Below are positions 1-7,105 of a DNA stretch of 26,508 nucleotides, one piece after another. The notes under the pieces were generated by a model, which searched no databases, was not told the DNA's origin, and was given only the letters and a program-made list of their open reading frames with translations. Source of the DNA: Candidatus Kaiserbacteria bacterium RIFCSPHIGHO2_12_FULL_56_13 (GTDB lineage: Bacteria > Patescibacteriota > Minisyncoccia > Phycocordibacterales > Phycocordibacteraceae); the NCBI GenBank assembly GCA_001781625.1, contig MFLS01000021.1, positions 1 through 26,508 of the forward strand, written 5' to 3'. A program made the translations under genes and the position numbers. Each line of letters starts with the position of its first letter. Positions within the stretch are counted from its first letter, which is position 1.

Positions 1-2
1 CC

Positions 3-428
3 GAATATTTCGCGCGCGTGCGGCCCGAGGATAAGGCGAAGAAGGTCAAACTGCTCCAAGAGAAGGGAGGGAGAGTCGCGATGGTTGGAGACGGCGTTAA
101 TGACGCGCCCGCACTTACCCAAGCCGACCTTGGCATTGCGATAGGGGCTGGCACGAACGTGGCGATTGAATCGGCGGGCATTATTTTGGTAAAGAATGAC
201 CCACGGGACATCCCGAAGATCATCGCTCTCTCGCGCATGACCTACCGCAAAATGCTCCAGAATCTCTTTTGGGCCACCGGCTACAATGTGGCCGCTCTCC
301 CTATCGCCGCCGGCGCGCTCTTTGTCTACGGCATCGTGCTTGAGCCTGCGCTCGCGGCCGTCTTCATGTCCCTCTCGACCATCATCGTCGCCGTCAATGC
401 CTCTTTCTTGCGAAATGCTAAACTCTAG
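3..428 (+). CDS. copB: CopB-like P1B-type copper-transporting ATPase, C-terminal part (5' truncated)
   Basis: This is the C-terminal 141 residues of a heavy-metal P-type ATPase; the reading frame is open to the window edge, so the gene begins outside. The hinge motif of the P domain, GDGVNDAP, is present, followed by GIAIGAGTNVAIESA. Two C-terminal membrane helices follow. The last helix carries MSLSTIIVAVNA, which matches the MSxST pattern of the P1B-3 (CopB) group rather than the MxxSS pattern of P1B-1 CopA, so copper, possibly Cu(II), or silver export is the likely role. Its stop codon lies 4 nt before the DUF305 gene, so it is probably the first visible gene of a copper operon with the next two genes. 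Metal specificity cannot be settled without the N-terminal part and the CPx helix. The family call is firm; the subgroup is likely. Confidence 0.9.
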   Translation, partial: EYFARVRPEDKAKKVKLLQEKGGRVAMVGDGVNDAPALTQADLGIAIGAGTNVAIESAGIILVKNDPRDIPKIIALSRMTYRKMLQNLFWATGYNVAALPIAAGALFVYGIVLEPALAAVFMSLSTIIVAVNASFLRNAKL

Positions 429-432
429 ACTT

Positions 433-1035
433 ATGAACAATGTACTTGGGATTGGGGTAGTAGGGATTATTATCGGGCTTGTGCTTGGGGCGTGGGCGAT
501 GCCGCAGGTATTCCCCGGGATGATGGGATATATGGGATATGGCGGGATATACGGGGCAGGGATGAGTGCAAACATTGACCGGCATTTTATCGAGGAGATG
601 ATCCCGCACCATGAAGGGGCAATCGCGATGGCCGAACTTGCCCTTGAGAAAAGCAAGCGCCCGGAGATCCTCTCGCTCTCGCAAGACATTATCGAGGCGC
701 AGACGACCGAGATTAATCAAATGACAGCGTGGTACAAGGTGTGGTTTGGAACTTCTGTCCCGGCCTACTCAAGCGGAATGATGGGCGGGATGAGTCAGGG
801 CATGAGAATCTCTATGATGGGTATGGAAGGAGACCTTGCAATGCTTGCCGCCGCGAAGGATTTCGACCTCGAGTTTATTCGCCAGATGATCCCGCACCAC
901 GAGATGGCAGTTATGATGGCGCGGATGCTCGCGGCTGGCACAGAGCGAAGCGAGATGCAAGAACTTGCAGACAACATCATCGCCTCACAGTCGCGCGAGA
1001 TCGAGATGATGCAGGGCTGGCTTGCCGTTTGGTAG
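433..1035 (+). CDS. DUF305 family membrane-anchored protein
   Basis: A 200-residue protein with an N-terminal hydrophobic segment (residues about 3-22) that is a signal anchor or uncleaved signal peptide. A Met/Gly-rich stretch follows, then two copies of the DUF305 motif: MIPHHEGAIAMA near residue 56 and MIPHHEMAVMMA near residue 156. The paired HH plus nearby Met and Glu residues suggest metal binding on the outer face of the membrane. DUF305 proteins often accompany copper resistance genes, and here the gene starts 4 nt after the copB stop. The ATG at 433 was chosen because it places the hydrophobic segment at the N-terminus; an in-frame ATG at 415 overlapping copB is possible. The open frame extends further upstream, but that part only shadows copB. 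No good Shine-Dalgarno sequence is visible, so translation may be coupled to copB. The biochemical function of the family is not established. Confidence 0.88.
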   Translation: MNNVLGIGVVGIIIGLVLGAWAMPQVFPGMMGYMGYGGIYGAGMSANIDRHFIEEMIPHHEGAIAMAELALEKSKRPEILSLSQDIIEAQTTEINQMTAWYKVWFGTSVPAYSSGMMGGMSQGMRISMMGMEGDLAMLAAAKDFDLEFIRQMIPHHEMAVMMARMLAAGTERSEMQELADNIIASQSREIEMMQGWLAVW

Positions 1036-1047
1036 AAAGTACGTTTT

Positions 1048-1464
1048 ATGCCTTATTCGCTTGCCGCTATCGGTGTCGCTCTTGCTCTTATTATCGGAGG
1101 GGCAGTGTTTTTCTTCACTTCGCAAAGTGACAACTCGGAGGTTATCAGCATGAGAGGCCTCCATTGGCACCCGTCTCTCGAGATTTATGTGAAGGGCGTG
1201 CAGCAAGAAATACCCGAAGGTATCGGCCTTGGCGCAGTACACATGCCGATGCATACGCATGACGACCTCCCCTTGATTCATCTTGAATTCAACGGCGTTG
1301 TGCGAAGTGAAGACCTTATACTCGGTGAATTTTTTAAGAACTGGGGTCGGGATATGCGTTCGTTCGGTGCGAATATGCGCATGATGGTGAATGGCGTTGA
1401 AAATGTGGAGTATGAAAACTACCTGATGCATGATGGAGACAAAATACAACTGTTTTATGATTAA
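1048..1464 (+). CDS. Membrane-anchored protein with HWH and HTHD motifs, function unknown
   Basis: A 138-residue protein with one N-terminal hydrophobic helix (residues about 4-23) and an extracytoplasmic domain. Visible motifs in order are LHWHPSLEIYVKG, IPEGIGL, MPMHTHDD, IHLEF and LGEFFKNWG. I recognise this pattern as a recurring uncharacterised family of small anchored proteins in archaea, actinobacteria and Patescibacteria, in which the HxH and HTHD histidines are conserved; no function is assigned to it. The histidine clusters and its place 12 nt after the DUF305 gene suggest that it binds copper or another metal outside the cell, possibly relaying metal to or from the ATPase. That role is inference. 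No Shine-Dalgarno sequence is seen, and the start is fixed by the signal anchor. Confidence 0.75.
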   Translation: MPYSLAAIGVALALIIGGAVFFFTSQSDNSEVISMRGLHWHPSLEIYVKGVQQEIPEGIGLGAVHMPMHTHDDLPLIHLEFNGVVRSEDLILGEFFKNWGRDMRSFGANMRMMVNGVENVEYENYLMHDGDKIQLFYD

Positions 1465-1510
1465 AAAGGCGCAGTGGATAAATGCACTACGGCCGTCAAG
1501 AGATAGAGAG

Positions 1511-1516
1511 TATAGT
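1511..1516 (+). promoter_or_regulatory. Possible -10 box (TATAGT) for the 1545 gene
   Basis: TATAGT lies 28 nt before the ATG at 1545 in an 80-nt gap after the copper cluster. No convincing -35 element is seen. The leader would be about 20 nt and AT-rich, ending in a T-run. Weak prediction. Confidence 0.3.
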
Positions 1517-1544
1517 AAGAGCATTAATCGTTTTTTATTTTTTT

Positions 1545-1805
1545 ATGAATCTTAAACCTCATAAAGTTGGTATCACGCTCGGTGCCTTCGTTGGCCTTAT
1601 CCATGTCGTATGGTCGGTCATCGTCGCCCTCGGATGGGGGCAAGGCCTCGTGGACTTCATCGTGAAGATACACATGGTTGAAGTCACGCATACAGTCTTA
1701 CCCTTCGACATCTGGTCGGCGATCATGCTCGTCATTGTTACCGCCGCGGTGGGATATGTCTTCGGGCATGTCTTCGCGCTCGTCTGGAACCGGCTCGCCC
1801 GCTGA
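1545..1805 (+). CDS. Small two-helix membrane protein, Parcubacteria-type hypothetical
   Basis: An 86-residue hydrophobic protein that starts MNLKPHKVGITLG and has two membrane helices: residues about 8-28 with VGLIHVVWSVIVALG, and about 55-80 with AIMLVIVTAAVGYVFGHVF. Between them is a short loop with DFIVKIHMVEV. It resembles a small membrane protein that recurs in Parcubacteria genomes; I know of no function. The ATG at 1545 was preferred over an in-frame ATG at 1482, because the 21 extra residues run through the AT-rich intergenic region and are not like the family. Its TGA overlaps the ATG of the next gene by 1 nt (TGATG), so the two are probably translated together. Confidence 0.7.
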   Translation: MNLKPHKVGITLGAFVGLIHVVWSVIVALGWGQGLVDFIVKIHMVEVTHTVLPFDIWSAIMLVIVTAAVGYVFGHVFALVWNRLAR

Positions 1806-2359
1806 TGAAGCGTAAGCGCGACCGTCTTCTCTTCGACCTCGTTTGCATCGCCGTTTCAATTAGCGTTACGGCTTATATCGTGCGGTCGGGGAGCGTTGAC
1901 GCCGTCATCGCGTCCTTGAACGGGAGTGAATACTTTGCGAGTTTCGTTGCCGGCGCCTTGTTCAGTTCGGTCTTCACCGCGATTCCAGCAATCGCCCTCT
2001 TCGCAGAGCTCTCGGAGCACTACTCGCTTTTTTCGATCGTCTTAACGGGCGCCCTCGGTGCGACTCTTGCCGACTACCTTCTCTTTCTCTTCGTGCGCGA
2101 CCGCATCTCCACCGATGCTGCATATCTTCTACGCGGCCGCAAAGGCCAGCGCTTCATACACGTGATACGGCAACGGCACTTCTACCGCCTCTTTCCCTTG
2201 ATCGGCATGGTGATGCTCATTTCTCCGCTGCCTGACGAGCCGGGTCTCGCACTTCTTGGCGTATCGCACATTTCTACACACTCTCTGCTCGTGCTTTCAT
2301 TTATGACACACGCACTTGGCATACTCCTCATCGTGCTCGCAGTGCAGAGCGCGATGTAA
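1805..2359 (+). CDS. Polytopic membrane protein of unknown function
   Basis: A 184-residue protein with about five hydrophobic segments: residues about 10-28, 42-66, 75-98, 130-150 and 160-182. The N-terminus is basic (MKRKRDR). The stretch ALGATLADYLLFLFVRDR and the later PLPDEPGLALLG vaguely recall the SNARE-associated/VTT (DedA-like) architecture, but I cannot confirm that family by eye. The start codon overlaps the preceding stop (TGATG), giving a two-gene unit. The gene ends 16 nt before the ATPase start; the ATPase promoter sits in that gap. Hypothetical membrane protein. Confidence 0.65.
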   Translation: MKRKRDRLLFDLVCIAVSISVTAYIVRSGSVDAVIASLNGSEYFASFVAGALFSSVFTAIPAIALFAELSEHYSLFSIVLTGALGATLADYLLFLFVRDRISTDAAYLLRGRKGQRFIHVIRQRHFYRLFPLIGMVMLISPLPDEPGLALLGVSHISTHSLLVLSFMTHALGILLIVLAVQSAM

Positions 2360-2362
2360 CGG

Positions 2363-2368
2363 TATACT
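2363..2368 (+). promoter_or_regulatory. -10 box TATACT, predicted leaderless start for the cation ATPase
   Basis: TATACT is followed by 7 nt and then the ATG at 2376. A transcript starting at the usual distance from a -10 box would begin at or within 1 nt of the ATG. No -35 consensus is seen at the expected spacing. The same arrangement recurs at 5054, 7091, 14147 and 16174. Confidence 0.6.
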
Positions 2369-2375
2369 TTGTCCT

Positions 2376-5051
2376 ATGGTTCCTTGGCACGCACGCTCCG
2401 TCGGCGAAGTCTTCGAGGCATTCGGCACGAGCGATCAAGGCCTCACTGAAGCGCTCGTCAAGGAAAGGCTTGCCGTGCATGGCCCAAACGTCTTGCCGGA
2501 GAAGCCGCCACCGCCGCTTGCGGCCGTTTTCATCTCGCAGTTTCAAAGTCCTCTCATCTACCTCTTGCTTGCCGCAAGCGGCGCCCTCTTTCTCCTTGGC
2601 GAGGCGGCCGACAGCGCGATTATTTTCGCGATACTCATCTTCAATGCCGTCGTCGGCACGATACAAGAGGGCCGGGCGGCGCACACCTTGCGCTCGCTTA
2701 AGACATTCGTCGAGACCTCTGCAACGGTCGTGCGGGAGAGCACCGAGCGCATCATCTCTGATCGTGACGTAGCGCCGGGCGACATCATCGTCTTGCAAGA
2801 GGGAGAGAGGATCAGCGCCGACGCGCGCATCACGCTTGCGAATACGCTCAAGGTCGACGAATCGTCGTTTACCGGTGAGTCAACACCGGTCCATAAGGTG
2901 ACGGAAGCGCTTGCGGATCCTGAAGCGCCGGCGAGCGAACAGCGCAACATGGTCTTCAAGGGCACCTTCGTCCTTGCGGGGAGCGGCAAGGCCGTTGTGG
3001 TCGCGACGGGGAGTGAGACCGTCATCGGGAGAATCGCTGAACAGGTGCTCCTGGTCGACACCGAGACGCCGCTCAAGGCGAATATCCGGCACCTCGCTCG
3101 CGCCGTCATCGTCGTCGTTGCGACGGTCGTCACTCTCCTTTTCTGGATCGGCCTTTCCCTGGGCAACTCGTTCTCGACAATGTTCGGCGTTGCGGTGTCG
3201 CTTGCGGTCTCGATTATCCCCGAAGGACTCCCAATCGTAATGACTGTGGTCCTTGCAACCGGCGTGTGGCGGATGGGGAAGCGCCACGTGCTCGTGAAAA
3301 AGCTCCAGGCGATCGAGGCTTTGGGGCAGGCGCGCATGATCGCTGTCGATAAGACTGGCACAATCACGAAGAACGAGCAGGTGATCCGCCGGGTGTGGAC
3401 ACCGAACGGTCTCTTTGAGGTCGGCGGGGAGGGATATGAGCCCGCGGGAGCGGTTTCGATTGAGGACACGATCGTCAGCGCGGCAAATCATGAGGATTTG
3501 CTCGCGCTCGGGCGCGCGGCGGCGCTGCTCGCCGCCGCGCGCACCTCGTATCTTGAAGACGAAAAGCGCTGGCGGATCTCGGGCGACCCCACCGAGGCCG
3601 CGCTACTCGTCTTTGCGCAAAAGCTCGGGTTTCATAAGGATGAACTCGTTCACGAGTTGCCCCTGGTCGCCGAGATACCTTTCGACTACGCGCTCCGCTA
3701 CCACGCGACCGTGCACAAGGGCGCCGAGGGCAATGTCCTTACCGTAGGCGGCGCGCCTGAAGAGGTGCTCGCACTCTGTACGACGACATACGAGGGCGGC
3801 AAGAGCCGCCCCTTTTCTGTACACGGCCGCGTTGACGCTGAAGCGGCTTTTGCCGCGTTCTCGCATCAGGGGCTGCGAGTCATCGCGCTCGCGACTCGCA
3901 CATATCATCTCGCGTCGATTAGGCCAGAGGCCGTAATGTCGCTCACCCTGCTCGGCCTCGTCGGTATGAAGGATGCGCTCCGCGCCGAGGTTGGGGAGGC
4001 CATGACACGCACCAAAGAGGCAGGTATCCGCGTCGTGATGATTACCGGCGACCATCGATTGACCGCAGTCGCGATTGCCAAAGAGGCCGGCATCTATCAC
4101 GCAGGCGATACGGTCTTGACGGGGGATGAGATCGGCCCCCTGTCAGACGTAGGGCTTGCGAACGCGCTCGGCGGCGTCTCTGTCTTTGCCCGAGTGACGC
4201 CCGAGCATAAATTGCGGATCATCAATGCGTATCGCGCGCGCGGCGAGATCGTCGCGATGACGGGTGACGGCGTTAATGACGCGCCTCCCCTAGTGGCGGC
4301 CGATCTTGGGGTCGCGATGGGCAAGGTAGGGACCGAGGTCGCTAAAGAGGCTGCTGACATCGTGTTGCTTGACGACAACTTCGGCAGCATCGTTTCAGCG
4401 GTTGAAGAGGGGAGGAGCATCTATATCACTATCAAGAAGGTCGTCCTCTACCTTTTCTCGACAAGCGCAGGGGAGGCCCTCATGATCATCGCTGCGCTTC
4501 TTGCCGGGTACCCGCTACCCCTCTTAGCCGCGCAGATCATCTGGCTCAATTTCGTCACCGACGGCTTTCTTGACGTGGCGCTTGCGATGGAGCCCAAAGA
4601 GAGCAACCTCCTTAGAGGTCATTTCGAACGGCCGAAAAAGTATCTCGTCGACACGATGATGCTCTCGCGCATGGCGCTCATGGCGCTCCCGATGGTGGCA
4701 GGCACGCTCTACCTCTTCGACCGCGCCTACGGGAGCGATATCGCGTACGGCTCTACCATGGCGCTCACGACCTTAGCGGTCTTTCAGTGGTTCAACGCGT
4801 GGAATTGCCGCTCGACGCGCGCGTCGATACTGCACGACATAGCAGGGAACAAGTTCCTCATTGGGGCGACAGCGATAGTCATCCTTCTTCAGTTTCTTGC
4901 GGTTTATCATCCGTGGCTCCAGGTCATCCTCCACACCGTCCCGCTCTCGCTCAATGACTGGCTCATCATCGTTCCCGTTGCCGCCTCGATCGTTGTTGTC
5001 GAAGAACTCCGCAAGCTCCTCCACCGCCACCTGTTCCCCCTCCGTGCGTAA
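2376..5051 (+). CDS. Cation-transporting P2-type ATPase (Ca2+/Mn2+-like)
   Basis: An 891-residue P-type ATPase, a usual length for the P2A group. Visible in order: an N-terminal cation-ATPase domain (residues about 1-70); the actuator motif TGES at 166-169; PEGLP in TM4 with Glu about 283; the phosphorylation site DKTGT at 325; the nucleotide domain; the hinge TGDGVNDAPP with Asp about 631; and a C-terminal block of six helices. In TM5 the SERCA pattern NxxE is changed to SxxE (TSAGE), while TM6 keeps NFVTDG, matching SERCA Asn796, Thr799 and Asp800. This suggests a single, site-II-like Ca2+ or Mn2+ site as in PMR1-type pumps; the substrate is inference. The ATG at 2376 was chosen over an upstream in-frame start because of the fitting N-terminus and the TATACT box just before it. 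Confidence 0.93.
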   Translation: MVPWHARSVGEVFEAFGTSDQGLTEALVKERLAVHGPNVLPEKPPPPLAAVFISQFQSPLIYLLLAASGALFLLGEAADSAIIFAILIFNAVVGTIQEGRAAHTLRSLKTFVETSATVVRESTERIISDRDVAPGDIIVLQEGERISADARITLANTLKVDESSFTGESTPVHKVTEALADPEAPASEQRNMVFKGTFVLAGSGKAVVVATGSETVIGRIAEQVLLVDTETPLKANIRHLARAVIVVVATVVTLLFWIGLSLGNSFSTMFGVAVSLAVSIIPEGLPIVMTVVLATGVWRMGKRHVLVKKLQAIEALGQARMIAVDKTGTITKNEQVIRRVWTPNGLFEVGGEGYEPAGAVSIEDTIVSAANHEDLLALGRAAALLAAARTSYLEDEKRWRISGDPTEAALLVFAQKLGFHKDELVHELPLVAEIPFDYALRYHATVHKGAEGNVLTVGGAPEEVLALCTTTYEGGKSRPFSVHGRVDAEAAFAAFSHQGLRVIALATRTYHLASIRPEAVMSLTLLGLVGMKDALRAEVGEAMTRTKEAGIRVVMITGDHRLTAVAIAKEAGIYHAGDTVLTGDEIGPLSDVGLANALGGVSVFARVTPEHKLRIINAYRARGEIVAMTGDGVNDAPPLVAADLGVAMGKVGTEVAKEAADIVLLDDNFGSIVSAVEEGRSIYITIKKVVLYLFSTSAGEALMIIAALLAGYPLPLLAAQIIWLNFVTDGFLDVALAMEPKESNLLRGHFERPKKYLVDTMMLSRMALMALPMVAGTLYLFDRAYGSDIAYGSTMALTTLAVFQWFNAWNCRSTRASILHDIAGNKFLIGATAIVILLQFLAVYHPWLQVILHTVPLSLNDWLIIVPVAASIVVVEELRKLLHRHLFPLRA

Positions 5052-5053
5052 CG

Positions 5054-5059
5054 TATACT
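5054..5059 (+). promoter_or_regulatory. -10 box TATACT, predicted leaderless start for the EamA gene
   Basis: TATACT begins 3 nt after the ATPase stop codon and is followed by 6 nt and the ATG at 5066. The predicted transcription start coincides with the A of the ATG. The box lies within the palindrome GTATAC. No -35 element is evident. Confidence 0.6.
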
Positions 5060-5065
5060 TAAAGT

Positions 5066-5479
5066 ATGGGGTGGATACCGCTTGCATTACTCGCGGCCGT
5101 GTTTGCGGCCTTGGTCGCGATTTTTGGGAAGATCGGCTTGCAGAACATCGATACGACGCTTGCGACGACAGTGCGTGCCGTCATCATGGCCGCTTTTCTT
5201 GTCGTGGTGTCGCTTGCATTCGGCAAGCTCGACTTCGCTGCCTTGCCGCACGGGCGCGCGCTCCTTTTTATCACGCTCTCCGGCATTGCGGGCGCCCTCT
5301 CGTGGCTCTTCATGTTCGGGGCTCTCAAGGTCGGCCCTGCCCCCGGCGTTGCCGCGCTCGACCGGCTCTCGGTCGTCTTTGTCCTCGTTTTCTCCATCCT
5401 CTTTTTGGGCACGCAGTTTACCTCTAAGGCGGCCTTCGGGGCCGCCTTGATTGCCGTGGGGGCGATGTTCATGATTTAA
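5066..5479 (+). CDS. Single-EamA-domain (DMT superfamily) membrane transporter
   Basis: A 137-residue protein with about five hydrophobic helices: residues about 4-20, 30-52, 66-85, 95-112 and 118-136. It matches one EamA repeat: AALVAIFGKIGLQNID near the start and GALKVGPAPGVAALDRLSVVFVLVFSILFLG in the second half. Full DMT transporters have two such repeats, so this half-size protein would be expected to work as a dimer, as EmrE-type small transporters do. Substrate unknown. The start is preceded by a TATACT box 6 nt away. The alternative-oxidase-like gene follows after 13 nt and is probably cotranscribed. Confidence 0.82.
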   Translation: MGWIPLALLAAVFAALVAIFGKIGLQNIDTTLATTVRAVIMAAFLVVVSLAFGKLDFAALPHGRALLFITLSGIAGALSWLFMFGALKVGPAPGVAALDRLSVVFVLVFSILFLGTQFTSKAAFGAALIAVGAMFMI

Positions 5480-5492
5480 TCAAACCGCCGTC

Positions 5493-6188
5493 ATGTATGA
5501 AATAGAAACGCATAACGAAGAGCTGGTCGCGCAACTGAACGATTCCGTGTGTTTTAACGAGTACCGCGCGCCTTTCGATAACTACCACACCGGGCTCGTG
5601 CCGCGCATCCTCGGCACCTGCTTTATCGGGATGGGGAATCTAGTGTACGGCCGCGCACCCTCCTACCGCAAATTCAGGGCGATCGAGGTAATCGCCCGCG
5701 TGCCGTACCACTCGTGGGAGAGCGCGGCCTACACCTTTTTGACGCTTTTTTATGCAAATGAGGTGCGCGCCATCAAGCTTTCGAAGATTGCGATGTTCGC
5801 GCGCGTCGCGCAGGACAACGAGACCATGCATGTCGTTGTCGTCACGGCGCTCGCGAAGGCAGAGAACGGAGGTGGCTTTGTGGCCCACACCCTGGTGCCG
5901 GTCGTCTTTGCCTTCATCTATTTTTGGATCGTCTACCTTCTCTACCTCCTCTCTCCGCGCGCGGCGCTTGAGCTCAATTATCATTTTGAACAGCACGCGT
6001 TCGACCAGTACAACGAGTTCATCACAGAACACGAAGAAGAGTTGAAGCGAAAAACCGTCACGAGCGCCTTCTTAGACTGGTACGGTCGCAAAGCCGTGAA
6101 TCAGTACGAGCTCTTTCGTTCTATCAGGAACGACGAGCTCATACACCGCAACCGCTCTATCCGCGAGATAGGTATGCACACCCGCTAA
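5493..6188 (+). CDS. Alternative-oxidase-like diiron membrane protein
   Basis: A 231-residue protein that fits the alternative oxidase (AOX) fold. The expected diiron ligands can be placed in order: Glu65 (RAIEVIA, the LET-type motif), Glu110 and His113 (DNETMH, as in NERMH), Glu166 (FEQHA, as in LEEEA), and Glu215 and His218 (RNDELIH, as in RADEAHH). Tyr173 lies 7 residues after Glu166, as does the essential Tyr of the trypanosomal enzyme. A hydrophobic segment sits at residues about 132-153. AOX oxidises quinol and reduces O2 to water on the membrane without pumping protons. Differences from textbook AOX, such as LEEEA changed to FEQHA, leave room for another activity, for example O2 removal with a different reductant. 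No Shine-Dalgarno sequence is visible; the gene follows the EamA gene by 13 nt. The gene ends at the terminator at 6187. Confidence 0.8.
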   Translation: MYEIETHNEELVAQLNDSVCFNEYRAPFDNYHTGLVPRILGTCFIGMGNLVYGRAPSYRKFRAIEVIARVPYHSWESAAYTFLTLFYANEVRAIKLSKIAMFARVAQDNETMHVVVVTALAKAENGGGFVAHTLVPVVFAFIYFWIVYLLYLLSPRAALELNYHFEQHAFDQYNEFITEHEEELKRKTVTSAFLDWYGRKAVNQYELFRSIRNDELIHRNRSIREIGMHTR

Positions 6189-6224
6189 CGCAAAAACACA
6201 CCTATATAGGTGTGTTTTTGCGTT
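6187..6224. terminator. Perfect 38-bp palindromic bidirectional terminator
   Basis: The sequence is an exact palindrome of two 19-nt arms. It contains ACACACC-TATA-GGTGTGT flanked by A5 on one side and T5 on the other, so on both strands a hairpin is followed by TTTTTGCG. It lies between the convergent AOX-like gene and ssrA and overlaps the last 2 nt of the AOX-like stop codon, and should stop transcription from both sides. Confidence 0.85.
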
Positions 6225-6229
6225 CGTTG

Positions 6230-6648
6230 TGGAGGCGCGGGGAATTGAACCCCGGTCCGAGCCCGTCAGAGAGAGCGAGTCTACGACGCATAGTTTCAGT
6301 TATCCACCGGTTGGCGGAACTTAGGTTGGGTGCGAAGAACCGAAACGAAACCACTCCAACCTGATCTCTTGATTTAAGCCCTAGACGCGAGAAGCGCCTA
6401 ATTCCGAGCCGAGAGAATATTCCGCCTCACTTTGCGTTCTCGGCGCCGGGGAAAGTGAGACGTCACCTAGGCGAAGCCGTAAAGGCTTATGCGTAGACGA
6501 ACGCAAAGTCCTTCATACCGAAGTACGGGGACTTCACGCTTGCAACAAGTTTGTTAGCAAGTTTGTTGCCTGCCAGTTTTGAGTGTTGAGCAAGCTTGCA
6601 CTGCGTCGCACGCTTTCAAAGAGCAGGCCGTCAAAGCCGATCACCCCC
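6230..6648 (-). ncRNA. ssrA: Transfer-messenger RNA (tmRNA)
   Basis: About 419 nt on the - strand. The 5' end GGGGGUGAUCGGCUUUGACG matches the tmRNA consensus, and GGGGGUG pairs with CGCCUCC at the 3' end in a 7-bp acceptor stem with the G3-U70 wobble that identifies alanine tRNA. The T-arm GGUUCAAUUCC is present. CCA is not encoded (the discriminator A is followed by CAA). The tag reading frame ends ...GMKDFAFVYA with UAA at 6489-6487. A resume codon at GCA (6543) gives an 18-residue tag and one at GCU (6558) a 23-residue tag starting ANKLV; the latter looks more like known tags. The G/C-rich segments after the stop can form the usual pseudoknots. The first 8 nt overlap the end of smpB. The palindrome at 6187-6224 terminates it. 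The gene works with SmpB in ribosome rescue. Confidence 0.95.
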
Positions 6649-7084
6649 GTTTTAAAACACGGGCGGCCTCTTTATAAGCTTCACGCTTTTTCAAATCTTC
6701 TCTCCTGTCGCGCTTGCCCTTGCCGCGCACTATCGAGACGCGGATCTTGATGAGGCCGTGGTCAGTGTATACTTCAAACGGCACGATTGTCAAGCCTTTT
6801 TTGCCCTCGGCGTCGGTTAATTCAGCGATCTCGTGCTTTGCAAGGAGAAGACGGCGCGAGCGTTCAGAGTCGTAGTTCGAGGGAGCGTTCTTTGCTTGAT
6901 AAGGCGGGATGGTGGCGCCCATGAGCCATGCTTCGCCGCCCCGCACCACGACGCGCGCACCCTCAAGAGAGCCCTGCTTTGCGCGCAAGGATTTTACCTC
7001 GTGGCCCATGAGCTCAATGCCCGCCGCAAATGATTTTAAGGGCGCGTATTTGAGCGAGGCCTTCTTGTATTCGACCAAGGTCAT
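6641..7084 (-). CDS. smpB: SsrA-binding protein SmpB
   Basis: A 147-residue protein with the SmpB landmarks: LKSFAAGIELMGHEVKSLR near residue 17, GSLEGARVVVRGGEAWLMGA, an LLAKHEI segment, and FEVYTDHGLIKIRVSIVRGKGKRDRRE followed by the basic tail. SmpB binds the tRNA-like part of tmRNA and delivers it to stalled ribosomes. The ATG at 7084 was chosen because the family starts here and a TATACT box lies 6 nt upstream; the upstream open frame runs into the ftsH region. The stop TGA at 6643-6641 lies inside the first 8 nt of ssrA. Cleavage at the tmRNA 5' end would cut the Arg codon two codons before the stop. The gene is divergent from ftsH. Confidence 0.95.
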   Translation of the reverse strand: MTLVEYKKASLKYAPLKSFAAGIELMGHEVKSLRAKQGSLEGARVVVRGGEAWLMGATIPPYQAKNAPSNYDSERSRRLLLAKHEIAELTDAEGKKGLTIVPFEVYTDHGLIKIRVSIVRGKGKRDRREDLKKREAYKEAARVLKRG

Positions 7085-7090
7085 GCCGTG

Positions 7091-7096
7091 AGTATA
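7091..7096 (-). promoter_or_regulatory. -10 box TATACT, predicted leaderless start for smpB
   Basis: On the - strand TATACT is followed by 6 nt (CACGGC) and the ATG at 7084, so the mRNA is predicted to begin at the start codon. No -35 consensus is visible upstream. Confidence 0.6.
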
Positions 7097-7105
7097 CCCT
7101 GCATT

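Noticed and set aside
1482..1544. N-terminal extension of the small membrane protein from an ATG at 1482
   Set aside because: The 21 extra residues run through the AT-rich intergenic stretch with a possible -10 box and are not part of the recognised short protein, which begins MNLKP.
86..4290. Near-identical nucleotides around 90-110 and 4265-4285 (GACGGCGTTAATGACGCGCC) as a repeat
   Set aside because: Both encode the conserved GDGVNDAP motif of P-type ATPases; similarity is explained by protein conservation and shared codon choice.
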